A stretch of 64,000 bases of DNA from the NCBI GenBank assembly GCA_022794015.1, contig JAAWDZ010000053.1, positions 1 through 64,000 on the forward strand. The letters run 5' to 3'. Below the pieces are notes generated by a model. It saw only the letters and a program-made list of their open reading frames with translations, was not told where the DNA came from and made no database searches. This document shows positions 54,582 through 62,896 of this stretch, in pieces (position 1 is the stretch's first letter; every line of letters begins with the position of its first letter). The DNA is from Eubacterium sp. Its GTDB lineage: Bacteria > Bacillota > Clostridia > Lachnospirales > Lachnospiraceae. The position numbers were made by a program, and so were the translations under genes.

Positions 54582-56734
54582 TGGGAAAGTATGATTTTGA
54601 TTTGGAACTGTATGAAGATAATCCGCTGGCCTGGATTGCAGACAGGGTGGCTGTATCGTCAAGGGTGCTGGAATTTGGCTCTGCAGACGGCAGGCTGACC
54701 AGATATTTAAAGGAAAACAAAAACTGTCTGGTGGATATTGTAGAAATTGATGAGGAGTCCGGCAAAAAGGCTGCTTTGTACGCAAACCGCGCTTTTGTCG
54801 GAAGTGGCGAGGGGGACATTGAGAAATACTGCTGGCTTTTGGATGGAGAAAAATATGATTTTATTATTTTTGCAGATGTTTTAGAGCATTTGCTGCATCC
54901 GTGGGAAGTGGTGAAAAAATGCAAAAAGGCACTGGTCCCACAGGGGCAAATTTTGGCATCCGTTCCAAATATAGCGCACAATTCTATTATTATTGATTTG
55001 ATCAATGATCGTTTTACCTATCATCCTACCGGGCTTTTGGACAATACGCATCTACGGTTTTTTACCAGAGAGTCGTTTACGAAAATGGTGCAGAGCGAAG
55101 GGTTTACCGTGGTAGAGGAAGCGTCTGCCCTCATCCGGGTGGGAGAATGTGAAATCCAGAATACGTATGCGGACGTACCCAAAGAGGTGTTTAAGTTTCT
55201 GGTGGCCCGTCCAGAGGGTAATATCTATCAGTATATGTTTGCGCTGAAACCAAGTGCGGAGTATCTGAAGGGAGAATGTGATCGTATTGTGTCACTGGAC
55301 GCGGCATCTTATTATCACGCAGAGCTTTTGTTTGAGCACGACGGAGTATTTGATTACAGAAAAAGCATTACCCACCAGATAAATCCGTATCCCGGAGAGC
55401 TGAATCTGGAATTTGACGTACAAAAGGGAGGCAGAAGGGCAATCTTTTTTCCTATAAACTGCAACTGTGTACTGCAATTGAAAAGTTTTACGGCAGATGG
55501 CAGTCCGGTCAATGCCGGGCATAACGGAACAGTGATTGGAGAAAGCATTTATTTTGTAAACGAAAAGCCCAGGTTTTGGTTTAATTTGCAGGAAGGCGCC
55601 CATAAGCTTAGGGTGGATATCAGAGTGCTTAAATATGATTTTGAAGATGAAACATACACAGAGCTTATGAATACTCTTTTGTATGAGCAGCAGCATATCC
55701 GGCAGGTCTGCGAGGATTATGAGGCTGTGCTGCGAGAACGGGAGCAACAGGTCCAGATCAGGCCAGGGCCTGTTTACCGGCTGGCCAGAAAGCTGTACAG
55801 AGGTCTGAAAAAAAAAATAAAGCAGGCACCGATGCCCGATAAAATGAAGCATAAGGTTGACATATACGGACAAAAGGGACTTTATCCCAGAGCAGAGGGG
55901 GAGATTTTGCCGGTGACGGCCGTGATACCAAATTATAATTATGCCAGGTATTTAAATGAGCGGATTGATTCGATTCTGTTTCAGACATATCCGGTATCGG
56001 AAATCATTATTCTGGATGATTGTTCCTCCGACAGCAGTATAGAGCTGATTCAAAAGCGTATCCGGGAGAACGACACAGGTATTCCGATCTCGCTCATTCA
56101 AAATGAGACGAATTCTGGAAGCGTATTTGCACAGTGGCAGAAAGCGTTTTCTGTTTCCAAAAGCGAATTTGTCTGGATTGCAGAAGCGGATGACAGCTGT
56201 GATCCCAGATTTCTGCAGACGGTGATGCAGGGTTTTTTGACGGAGGGCGTGATTATTTCATACTGTGAGTCGCTTACTATGGATGAGGACAATGTGCTGT
56301 TAATGGGGGACTTGCGACCATGGATTGATATATTTGAAAGTGGGAAATGGAATCAGGATTATATCAAAGACGGCAGGGACGAGGTTGCAGAAACTATGTG
56401 TATCAATAATACGATAGCCAATGTTTCGAGTGCAGTTATCCGAAATGGCGATTACTATGGGATTTTGGAAAAGGCCAAGGAATACAGGCTGGCAGGTGAC
56501 TGGTATACGTATATGAATCTTTTAATGTGCGGAAAAATTGCATATTTTAAGGATTCCTTCAACTATCACAGGATGCAGACGCAGGGGCTTACACTGTCAA
56601 CTGCTCCGAAAAAGGAATTTGAAGAAATTGTATGCCTGCAGGATTTTGCATTGAAAAATTTTAACGTACCGAAGGAGGTGCGTGTAAAAGTACTGGAAAG
56701 AAGAGAAAGGGAGCGGATTCGATTTGGATTGTAA
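54581..56734 (+). CDS. Methyltransferase - beta domain - GT2 glycosyltransferase fusion
   Basis: 717 residues from ATG 54581 (GGAGGAA 4 nt before). Residues 25-190 are a class I SAM methyltransferase: VLEFGSADGRLTRYL (about 30-44), FIIFADVLEHLLHPWE (about 93-108), QILASVPNIAH. Residues 220-370 look like a beta-sandwich module, then a short coiled coil. Residues 440-700 are a GT2 domain: VTAVIPNYNYARYLNERID, IILDDCSSDSS and WIAEADDSCDPRF. A single protein that both extends and methylates a chain end is plausible, consistent with the coupled Wzt-type ATPase. Confidence 0.87.
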   Translation: MGKYDFDLELYEDNPLAWIADRVAVSSRVLEFGSADGRLTRYLKENKNCLVDIVEIDEESGKKAALYANRAFVGSGEGDIEKYCWLLDGEKYDFIIFADVLEHLLHPWEVVKKCKKALVPQGQILASVPNIAHNSIIIDLINDRFTYHPTGLLDNTHLRFFTRESFTKMVQSEGFTVVEEASALIRVGECEIQNTYADVPKEVFKFLVARPEGNIYQYMFALKPSAEYLKGECDRIVSLDAASYYHAELLFEHDGVFDYRKSITHQINPYPGELNLEFDVQKGGRRAIFFPINCNCVLQLKSFTADGSPVNAGHNGTVIGESIYFVNEKPRFWFNLQEGAHKLRVDIRVLKYDFEDETYTELMNTLLYEQQHIRQVCEDYEAVLREREQQVQIRPGPVYRLARKLYRGLKKKIKQAPMPDKMKHKVDIYGQKGLYPRAEGEILPVTAVIPNYNYARYLNERIDSILFQTYPVSEIIILDDCSSDSSIELIQKRIRENDTGIPISLIQNETNSGSVFAQWQKAFSVSKSEFVWIAEADDSCDPRFLQTVMQGFLTEGVIISYCESLTMDEDNVLLMGDLRPWIDIFESGKWNQDYIKDGRDEVAETMCINNTIANVSSAVIRNGDYYGILEKAKEYRLAGDWYTYMNLLMCGKIAYFKDSFNYHRMQTQGLTLSTAPKKEFEEIVCLQDFALKNFNVPKEVRVKVLERRERERIRFGL

Positions 56735-57773
56735 TGATATCAGATTGTCGGTAATTGTCCCGGTTTATAATACATCTGCATATTTGAGGAGATGTCTGGA
56801 TTCTGTGCTGGATTCTTTTGGCATGTTAAAGGAGAATGCAGAGGTGTTGCTCATCAATGATGGTTCTACCGATAATTCCGGGGACATTATTGCAGAATAC
56901 TGTGAGAAATATCCACAGTATTTTAAACGGTTTGACAAACCCAACGGCGGTCTTTCAGACGTCAAGAATTACGGATTAAAACGGGCGTGCGGAGAGTTTA
57001 TCATTTTTCTGGATTCCGATGACTATATCGAACGGGATATGTATCTGGATATGCTTGATACTGCAAAGCGGGAGCAGGCGGATGTCGTAGTCTGCGACAT
57101 TAAGCTTGTCTATGACGACCCGTCCCGGAATGTAGTCTGGCCCTGCGCGGTCAAAATACGAAAAGGGAATTTTGCACAGGTAATTGATATGTCTATGATG
57201 CCGGCCTCCTGGAACAAAATTGTAAAAAGAAAACTGTATGAAGGATTAAGTTTTCCGGTCGGTAAAAATAACGAGGATGTGGCCGTAACTCCGATAGTTC
57301 TGGGCAGGGCGAACAGGATATCTGTCATTGACAGGCCTTACTACAACTATTACCAGAGGAGCGGTTCTATTCAGAACAGTTCGTTTAATGAATCCAGGTT
57401 TGTCATCCTGGAGACGGCAAAGCTTTGTATGGAGCGGATGAAAGAACTTGACCCAAAGAAACAGGAGCAGATTAAAGGCTCTGTATATCTGCATCAGGTA
57501 ATAGCGCTGCCGTTTTATCCGATACGTATGGAACCATTTCAAAAGCGCTATGATCTGCTTGTCAAATATATGAACCAGGTAGAGGAGCTGTTTCCGGATC
57601 TCTGGGATAATTTTGAAATTCGGGAGCTTATGACCTGGGGCAGTCCTTTTGTTCAGATATATCGCAGAATATCCGCATTACTTTTGAGGCGCAGGCATTA
57701 TCTGCTGACAAGTATATTCTGGTCGTTTGTGAATGTAGTATTTGATTTGTTGGGTCATTACAGAAAAAGGTGA
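56724..57773 (+). CDS. GT2 family glycosyltransferase (EpsJ-like)
   Basis: 349 residues from TTG 56724, overlapping the previous gene by 11 bp, with AAAGGGAG 10 nt upstream. LSVIVPVYNTSAYLRRCLDS (about 8-27), LLINDGSTDNSG (about 41-52), NGGLSDVKNYGLKRA (about 76-90) and FLDSDDYIERDMY (about 97-109). It belongs to the EpsJ/EpsH-like branch of exopolysaccharide glycosyltransferases. Donor and acceptor are unknown. It is probably coexpressed with exporter system 3. Confidence 0.9.
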   Translation: MDCNDIRLSVIVPVYNTSAYLRRCLDSVLDSFGMLKENAEVLLINDGSTDNSGDIIAEYCEKYPQYFKRFDKPNGGLSDVKNYGLKRACGEFIIFLDSDDYIERDMYLDMLDTAKREQADVVVCDIKLVYDDPSRNVVWPCAVKIRKGNFAQVIDMSMMPASWNKIVKRKLYEGLSFPVGKNNEDVAVTPIVLGRANRISVIDRPYYNYYQRSGSIQNSSFNESRFVILETAKLCMERMKELDPKKQEQIKGSVYLHQVIALPFYPIRMEPFQKRYDLLVKYMNQVEELFPDLWDNFEIRELMTWGSPFVQIYRRISALLLRRRHYLLTSIFWSFVNVVFDLLGHYRKR

Positions 57774-57780
57774 GGATAGC

Positions 57781-58860
57781 ATGCAGACAGAATTGAAAGC
57801 CAGAGATCCGTTTATAGATGTGGTAAAAGGGATTGGTATTTTGTCCATTGTAATCGGACATGCCAGCTGGGATATAAACGCAGGAGGATTTACTCTCCAT
57901 GCAGGTCCGTTCGTGTATCTGTATCATCTGGCGGTTTTCTTTTTTTGTTCCGGATATTTATATAAGGATAATGTAGTAGATTATTGGGAATTTGCTGCCA
58001 GAAAGCTTAAAGGGCTGTACGGGCCGTTTCTGGTATACAGCATATTATATTTAGTCTGCAGAAACCTGTTTATTTATTTGGGAATTCTGCAGGCTACCTG
58101 TTATTCGCCAGGGGAATGGATAATTATGCTCACCAACACGATTGCATTTCAGAGTGTGGGTGAATTTTTGTCGGCGTTCTGGTTTTTGCCAGTGCTCTTT
58201 TTTTCGCTTTGTCTCTATACGGCGGTGATGTATTTAACGCGCGGTATCCAAAGAAAGGTCTGGCGGGAGGGGATACGCATCCTGTGTTTTGCAGTGGCAG
58301 GGGTTGTGGGATTGTATACGACAGAGCATCAGTATGGCATGCTGTTCAATCTGCAGATTTCCTACCTGATGATTCCGGTGATTGCCCTGGGACATTATTT
58401 TGCTGTCTGCAGGGAGAGGCTGAAATGGATTGTAAATCCGGCAGGCCTTGTTGTAAGTTTTCTGACGCTGGTATGGGTTGTGGAGTTGGATATTGGGATA
58501 ATTGAGCTGATTCGTTATCAGATCATCAACCATTATGTATTTTATCCGGTGACGATCTGCGGGATCTGGTTCTGCCTTTGCCTTGGAAAGCTGATAGGTA
58601 AAAGCAGAAGACTGACCGGTTTGTTTGCTCTGGCCGGGCGTATGAGTTTTGATATTATGGCGCTTCATTTTCTGGCATTAAAGCTGGTAGATTTTATCGT
58701 TTGTCATATTACCGGAAAAACAGAAATCATGGCGGAATTTCCACATTCCTTTACCGGTTTATGGCCGGTTTATTATATTGTGGGCATGGCAGTACCTATT
58801 TTGCTTAAGAAAGCATGGATGAAAGTGTATGGGAAACGAAGCAGAAAGGAAGGGATGTAG
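57781..58860 (+). CDS. Acyltransferase-3 family membrane O-acetyltransferase
   Basis: 359 residues from ATG 57781 (GAGGATA upstream). About ten helices. The N-terminal RDPFIDVVKGIGILSIVIGHA (about 7-27) has the family's Arg-Asp and catalytic-type His; FFFCSGYLYKD follows. These enzymes add acetyl or other acyl groups to sugars during export. It presumably decorates the product of exporter system 3. Cotranscribed with its neighbours (7-bp gap before, 4-bp gap after). Confidence 0.88.
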   Translation: MQTELKARDPFIDVVKGIGILSIVIGHASWDINAGGFTLHAGPFVYLYHLAVFFFCSGYLYKDNVVDYWEFAARKLKGLYGPFLVYSILYLVCRNLFIYLGILQATCYSPGEWIIMLTNTIAFQSVGEFLSAFWFLPVLFFSLCLYTAVMYLTRGIQRKVWREGIRILCFAVAGVVGLYTTEHQYGMLFNLQISYLMIPVIALGHYFAVCRERLKWIVNPAGLVVSFLTLVWVVELDIGIIELIRYQIINHYVFYPVTICGIWFCLCLGKLIGKSRRLTGLFALAGRMSFDIMALHFLALKLVDFIVCHITGKTEIMAEFPHSFTGLWPVYYIVGMAVPILLKKAWMKVYGKRSRKEGM

Positions 58861-58864
58861 GGAT

Positions 58865-60493
58865 ATGAAACGGAAGACTTTTGCCGCAGCGGGCGTTCTT
58901 TTGTGCTGTATGATAGTCATTCCGCTGTTTAATCAGGGCATTATGTGCGGAGACGAACTGGCGACCCGTTTTTACAGAATGCATGGAATAGGACAGTTTT
59001 TAAAAAGTGTGTTTGCGGAACAGATTGAGAAAGGAAGGGCTTTGTCGGCGGTTACGCTGCCGATTGCATCCGGTCTGGGGTTTTTGTCCTCACGCGGTTA
59101 TCTGTTCCGGATTATGCAGGTACTTTCTCTGTTTCTGGATATCGGGCTGTTCTCGTATCTTTTGTATAAGTTAAAGAAAGACAGATGGTTTTCACTTTTT
59201 ACAGCGGTCTGTCTGGCCGCATTTATGCCGGTTTCATTTGAGAATACGGCGCCGAATGCGTTTTGTACGCTGTTTAATATACCGTTTGCGATTTTACTGC
59301 TGTCGTTTCTGTGGTATGTGGATTTTATAGACGGCCACGGCAAAAAATATCTGACAGGTTCCATGGTATGTCTTTTTGTGGCGGAAATGTGTTACGAGAC
59401 GTTTATCGCGCTTACACCGATTTTTTTGTTTTTGCTGCTGTACCGGCTGGATATCCGCAGAGAATTCCAAAAAACAGTCCGGTATTTAAGCGTGCCGTTT
59501 GTGGTAAGCTGCGTTTATCTGGTGTTATATGCGGTATGCTCCAAAATATTTGTTTCCAATTATGCCGGCAATCAGTTCGGAAGTTTTGATGCGGCAGGCT
59601 CGTTTCAAATTATCCTGCATCTGTTCAAAGCCAGCTTTCCCGGATTTTATGTCTGGGGCAGTCCGAAATATAAGTTCCTTTTGAATTTTTATAAGGATTT
59701 TTCGGCCGGAGAATTATTTCGGATATTGATTCTGGTGGTGGTCTTTTGCTTCCTTTTGACGGCGCTGTTTAGAGAAAAGGAAAAAGAAAATCAGTGGTTT
59801 TCGGCCCGGACAATACTTATCCTTTTTGGTGGATGCATCTGTATCGTACTGCCGTCCCTTCCGATTGCAGTGGCTCAGATGTATCAGGGCAATGTCGGGG
59901 AAAATGGGTTTGTGGCGCTGCCGGTTACGTGGTTTTCCTATTTTTTTGCCGTTTTTGTCATGTGCCGGCTGATTTGGCCTCTGATACAAAACAGGTGGGT
60001 CCGTCTTTTCATTGTGCCCGGCCTTTGTGTGCTTTTAGCGGGAGTACAGTATTCCAATGGTGTTTTTTCTCAGGAACAGAACCGGAATTTCCGCAGGCTC
60101 ACAGAAATGGAGGCATGTCTTAAGACTGATTTGTTTAAAAGCTTTGGGGATGCTGAATTTGCTTCTCTGGATATGTTTGAAACGATGAATTCCATGGCGT
60201 TTTATGATTCTTACTGGACACAGTTTTCCAATCTCTTCGGAAGCGCGGTTTCGATTGAAAATCGTGAGCCCACACAGCAGGAAAATCGTATTTATGTCAG
60301 GGAAGGCAGGATGTACGTCTGGTATGACGGAGATTTGTATGTATTGGATCGGGATACTGTCAGGAAGTCGGAATTGGTGCTGCAGGAAGAGGAGAGCGCC
60401 TGTTATGTAAGTTATCCACAACCTTGGCAGGATCATGGGATAAATGTATATTATTTTGATTCTGCATTCGTTGAAACGTTCATCACAAAATAG
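58865..60493 (+). CDS. Polytopic membrane protein, glucosyltransferase/GT-C-like
   Basis: 542 residues from ATG 58865. About eleven helices up to residue 410 and a C-terminal extracytoplasmic domain of about 125 residues. The first loop MCGDELATRFY (about 29-39) has the Asp-Glu pair seen at the active site of GT-C-type polyprenyl-sugar transferases; the overall layout resembles GtrII-like glucosyltransferases. It may add a side-chain sugar outside the cell. It is last in its operon and followed by a strong terminator. Confidence 0.75.
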   Translation: MKRKTFAAAGVLLCCMIVIPLFNQGIMCGDELATRFYRMHGIGQFLKSVFAEQIEKGRALSAVTLPIASGLGFLSSRGYLFRIMQVLSLFLDIGLFSYLLYKLKKDRWFSLFTAVCLAAFMPVSFENTAPNAFCTLFNIPFAILLLSFLWYVDFIDGHGKKYLTGSMVCLFVAEMCYETFIALTPIFLFLLLYRLDIRREFQKTVRYLSVPFVVSCVYLVLYAVCSKIFVSNYAGNQFGSFDAAGSFQIILHLFKASFPGFYVWGSPKYKFLLNFYKDFSAGELFRILILVVVFCFLLTALFREKEKENQWFSARTILILFGGCICIVLPSLPIAVAQMYQGNVGENGFVALPVTWFSYFFAVFVMCRLIWPLIQNRWVRLFIVPGLCVLLAGVQYSNGVFSQEQNRNFRRLTEMEACLKTDLFKSFGDAEFASLDMFETMNSMAFYDSYWTQFSNLFGSAVSIENREPTQQENRIYVREGRMYVWYDGDLYVLDRDTVRKSELVLQEEESACYVSYPQPWQDHGINVYYFDSAFVETFITK

Positions 60494-60494
60494 A

Positions 60495-60527
60495 GCGCAG
60501 CCTGTGTGAGGGCTGCGCCCTTTTTTT
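60495..60527 (+). terminator. Rho-independent terminator
   Basis: An 8-bp GC-rich stem, GCGCAGCC with GGCTGCGC, an 8-nt loop, then CC and seven Ts (60521-60527), starting 2 bp after the preceding stop. It closes the system 3 operon and separates it from the recombinase module. Confidence 0.92.
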
Positions 60528-60630
60528 ACAGTCGGCATCGTTCAGTACAACCTACTGTGTATGGTTTTTATTTGGCAAAATTCTGTTATAGAATGTGTTT
60601 AAAATACTAATTACAGAGTATTGGCGGGAA

Positions 60631-61203
60631 TTAGAATAACTGTATTCCCAGATATGCTTCATCCCGCTCATCCTGTGTGATGCCGAGATAACGCTTCGTA
60701 ATCTCATAACTGCTGTGGTTATAGATATCTACAATAACCGCAAGTGATACTTTGCCGCTTTTTACTGCGTGATATCCGAAGGTTTTTCGTAAAGAATGGC
60801 AGGAAATTTTTCCCAAAATCCCAAGCGTTACTACCGCGGTATGGATAATCCGCCATGCCTGTACCCGGCTGATTGCTTTTGGCTCTTTGCGGTTGTTGGC
60901 AAAGATATAGTCTCCACGGCGGCGTAAATAGCATTGTGCCAGGATACCGCGTATTTGCTGGTTTAAGGCAATCATTTTGGATTTGCCTGTCTTTTGTTCT
61001 GTAATCGTGATATGGGTACAAAACGTCTGTTTTTCTTCATCATAAACATCGGACCATTTCAGGCGGAGCAGATCGCTGATACGAAGCGCTGTACATGTTC
61101 CCATAATAATAAGCGCATAATTGCGAAGCTGACCTTTGTTGAGGAAATACACAGCCAGTTTTTTTAATTCTTTTTTGTCTCTAATCGGTTCTGTAGCTGC
61201 CAT
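60631..61203 (-). CDS. FimB/FimE-like small tyrosine recombinase (invertase)
   Basis: 190 residues, only the catalytic domain of a tyrosine site-specific recombinase; the N-terminal core-binding domain of XerCD-type integrases is missing, as in FimB and FimE (about 200 residues). All catalytic residues are present: Arg41 (ALRISDLL), a lysine in KTGKSK (71-76), His136 and Arg139 (HSLRK), His163 (YNHSS) and Tyr172 (RYLGI). On the minus strand AAGGAGG lies 10 nt before the ATG. A 15-bp inverted repeat and a promoter pointing at this gene lie immediately upstream. It probably inverts that segment rather than mobilising an element; no element genes are nearby. Confidence 0.9.
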   Translation of the reverse strand: MAATEPIRDKKELKKLAVYFLNKGQLRNYALIIMGTCTALRISDLLRLKWSDVYDEEKQTFCTHITITEQKTGKSKMIALNQQIRGILAQCYLRRRGDYIFANNRKEPKAISRVQAWRIIHTAVVTLGILGKISCHSLRKTFGYHAVKSGKVSLAVIVDIYNHSSYEITKRYLGITQDERDEAYLGIQLF

Positions 61204-61269
61204 AGTAAAAAAGCCTCCTTGTCATTTTGGTAAGTATAGTATAACCTATCGAACGGCAGGAGGACACTC

Positions 61270-61293
61270 GTAACATTTTCCCTAATTTGATAC
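61270..61293. repeat. Left recombination core site
   Basis: A 24-bp site with arms GTAACA (61270-61275) and TGATAC (61288-61293) around a 12-bp centre that includes TTTTCCCTA. It matches the reverse complement of the right site at 21 of 24 positions; the differences lie in the inner half. Confidence 0.75.
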
Positions 61294-61295
61294 TT

Positions 61296-61324
61296 ATTTT
61301 ATCATGATAACCATTCTTGTTCAA
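61296..61324 (-). promoter_or_regulatory. Sigma-A-like promoter inside the invertible segment
   Basis: On the minus strand: TTGAAC (61324-61319), a 17-bp spacer and TAAAAT (61301-61296). In this orientation it reads into the recombinase gene. A 12-bp palindrome TTATCATGATAA (61299-61310) overlaps the -10 box and could be an operator. Confidence 0.75.
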
Positions 61325-61406
61325 GAAATTTTTAAGTGACTGCAGATTTTAAATTTGTTGATACGGACCAAACGCCTTTTTTTAGAGCAAAGCCTATTCC
61401 CAGTAT

Positions 61407-61430
61407 GTAACAGAATAGGGAAAATGTTAC
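61407..61430. repeat. Right recombination core site
   Basis: A 24-bp site with perfect arms GTAACA (61407-61412) and TGTTAC (61425-61430) and a 12-bp centre containing TAGGGAAAA, in inverted orientation to the left site. A GAATAGG/CCTATTC hairpin (61393-61419) overlaps it. Confidence 0.78.
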
Positions 61431-61502
61431 ATCTGTCTTTTTGACGCTTGCTAACGGACAGACGTTTCCCTGCAGTATAAAATGAATTGAGAGGGGATAC
61501 TT

Positions 61503-62684
61503 ATGAACAGGGAATGGAAACAGAAAAATATCATGTATTGTTTTTGCGGCACACTGCTTTTGTATATTGCTACTTATTGTGCAGTTGCAAAGGGCGGAGA
61601 ATTGGCGTGGGATTTTCCAATACATGCAGAATGGGCATTATCTCTGAACCGTTATACGGCACGGGATTTCCTGTTGCACAAAACTGCCTATCCACTGTGG
61701 CATATTGTAGTAAAAATATTATATAAATGGGGTTTGAATATCTGTGGAGCGGCGGCGTCTGCTACCGCCATGTTCAACTGCTGTGCTTATTGGTGCGTCG
61801 GATACGTATGGAGCCATTATGAAAAAAGAGAGGGATGTAACAGCAATATCTGGTTCTGGTCCCTGCTGTTGTTTTTTATGGGGCCAATCTATGCACCAGC
61901 GTGTACGTATTCCTATTATCTTGGACAGGGAACCGGCAATACGTACCATAATCCTACAAATATTGCCGTAAAAGGAGCAGCAGTTCTGGCGTTTGCGATC
62001 TGCGCGGATATCATATCCGATGACAAAGATATTGGAAGAAAAAAATACGGGGTGTTAAGTGCGGTTCTGCTTGTCAGCGCTTTGGCCAAGCCTTCTTTTC
62101 TTCAAGGCATGATTCCGGGATTGGGATTGTATTTTTGCATTACGATTTGGGGAAAAGAATGGAAGGAGCGTTTTTGGAAATACTTTGTTTTGGCAACGGC
62201 GTTTATTCCTGCCGTGACAGTTATATTCTTTCAGTTTTTTATTTCTTTCTTTGGAGAGTCTTCGGAGGGAATTGGAATTTCATATGGGAGAATATTGTAT
62301 AATTGGACACCAAATTTGTTTATTTCTTTTTTGTTGGCCTTTGCATTTCCGATTACAGTGCTGGTAATTGATTTTAGGAGGCTGTATCAGGATAAAAGCA
62401 TCCGACTGCTGATTTGTTATGAGCTGTGCGCATGGCTGGAAAGTGCCTTTTTATACGAAAAGGGAGCCAGAGAGGCACATGGCAACTGGCTTTGGGGATC
62501 TTATATTTCTATGTTTATTGTGTGGATGGTATCGTTGATCCGATTCAGCCGCTTTGCCTGTGAAGGGCAGGTAACCGGAAGACAAAAAACGGCGTTGGCA
62601 ATTGGTTACGCGGTCTTTTTCCTGCAGGTTCTGTGCGGTATTTTCTATTGGTATACATTTGTTGGTGGTATCAGGTTTTATTAG
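61503..62684 (+). CDS. Polytopic membrane protein of unknown function downstream of the invertible promoter
   Basis: 393 residues with about nine to ten predicted helices. The first extracytoplasmic loop (about 33-70) contains WDFPIHAEWALSLNRYTARD, with acidic/His residues as in GT-C-type membrane glycosyltransferases, and a HNPTNIAVKG segment lies near 148-157. I do not recognise a named family. GAGAGGGG lies about 7 nt before the ATG. No convincing promoter reads into it in the present orientation; the promoter in the neighbouring segment would do so after inversion, so expression is predicted to be phase variable. Confidence 0.75.
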   Translation: MNREWKQKNIMYCFCGTLLLYIATYCAVAKGGELAWDFPIHAEWALSLNRYTARDFLLHKTAYPLWHIVVKILYKWGLNICGAAASATAMFNCCAYWCVGYVWSHYEKREGCNSNIWFWSLLLFFMGPIYAPACTYSYYLGQGTGNTYHNPTNIAVKGAAVLAFAICADIISDDKDIGRKKYGVLSAVLLVSALAKPSFLQGMIPGLGLYFCITIWGKEWKERFWKYFVLATAFIPAVTVIFFQFFISFFGESSEGIGISYGRILYNWTPNLFISFLLAFAFPITVLVIDFRRLYQDKSIRLLICYELCAWLESAFLYEKGAREAHGNWLWGSYISMFIVWMVSLIRFSRFACEGQVTGRQKTALAIGYAVFFLQVLCGIFYWYTFVGGIRFY

Positions 62685-62708
62685 TACAGAATTTACCGTT
62701 ATTTCTGC

Positions 62709-62745
62709 GTTACAGTTCGCGGCCGGCTAGGCCGTGAATTGTAAC
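62709..62745. repeat. 37-bp short GTTAC palindromic element
   Basis: Folds as 16 continuous pairs (two G-U) around a 5-nt GGCTA loop with GTTACAGTTCGCGGCC as the left arm. It has the same size and plan as the elements at 22668-22704 and 36494-36530. Confidence 0.75.
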
Positions 62746-62783
62746 ATTTCTGCAATGCTGTATGCAGGGGGATAAATTCTTTC

Positions 62784-62811
62784 TTGCCATTTTTCTGTTT
62801 TATGGTAATAT
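62784..62811 (+). promoter_or_regulatory. Sigma-A-like promoter of the wecE-type gene
   Basis: TTGCCA (62784-62789), a 16-bp spacer and TAATAT (62806-62811), 85 bp before the start. A small AAGCCGGT/ACTGGCTT hairpin lies in the leader (about 62852-62879). Confidence 0.55.
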
Positions 62812-62896
62812 GGAAACGGAATGAATATTTAATTTTAATGCTGCGTTAATGGAAGCCGGTTAAAGTAAATACTGGCTTATGAAAGGAAGGCCATAA

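Larger units (their letters stand above)
61270..61430. promoter_or_regulatory. Probable invertible promoter segment (phase-variation switch)
   Basis: A perfect 15-bp inverted repeat, GTAACATTTTCCCTA (61270-61284) and TAGGGAAAATGTTAC (61416-61430), encloses 131 bp between the recombinase gene (left, minus strand) and a membrane-protein gene (right, plus strand). The segment holds a sigma-A-like promoter that now points left. Flipping it would place the -10 box near 61399-61404 pointing right, about 100 bp before ATG 61503. The layout matches recombinase-controlled invertible promoters such as fimS; inversion itself is inferred, not seen. Confidence 0.85.

Noticed and set aside
61359-61386. Plus-strand promoter within the invertible segment (TTGATA-N17-TTTAGA)
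   Set aside because: The -10 box is poor (3 of 6 matches); the minus-strand TTGAAC-N17-TAAAAT is clearly better.
20404-62745. Dispersed GTAACAG...CTGTTAC palindromes as target sites of the 60631 recombinase
   Set aside because: They share GTAACA/TGTTAC ends with the recombination core, but lack the conserved TTTTCCCTA centre and the 24-bp spacing, and half have GTTAC...GTAAC ends instead; the similarity is too short to claim.
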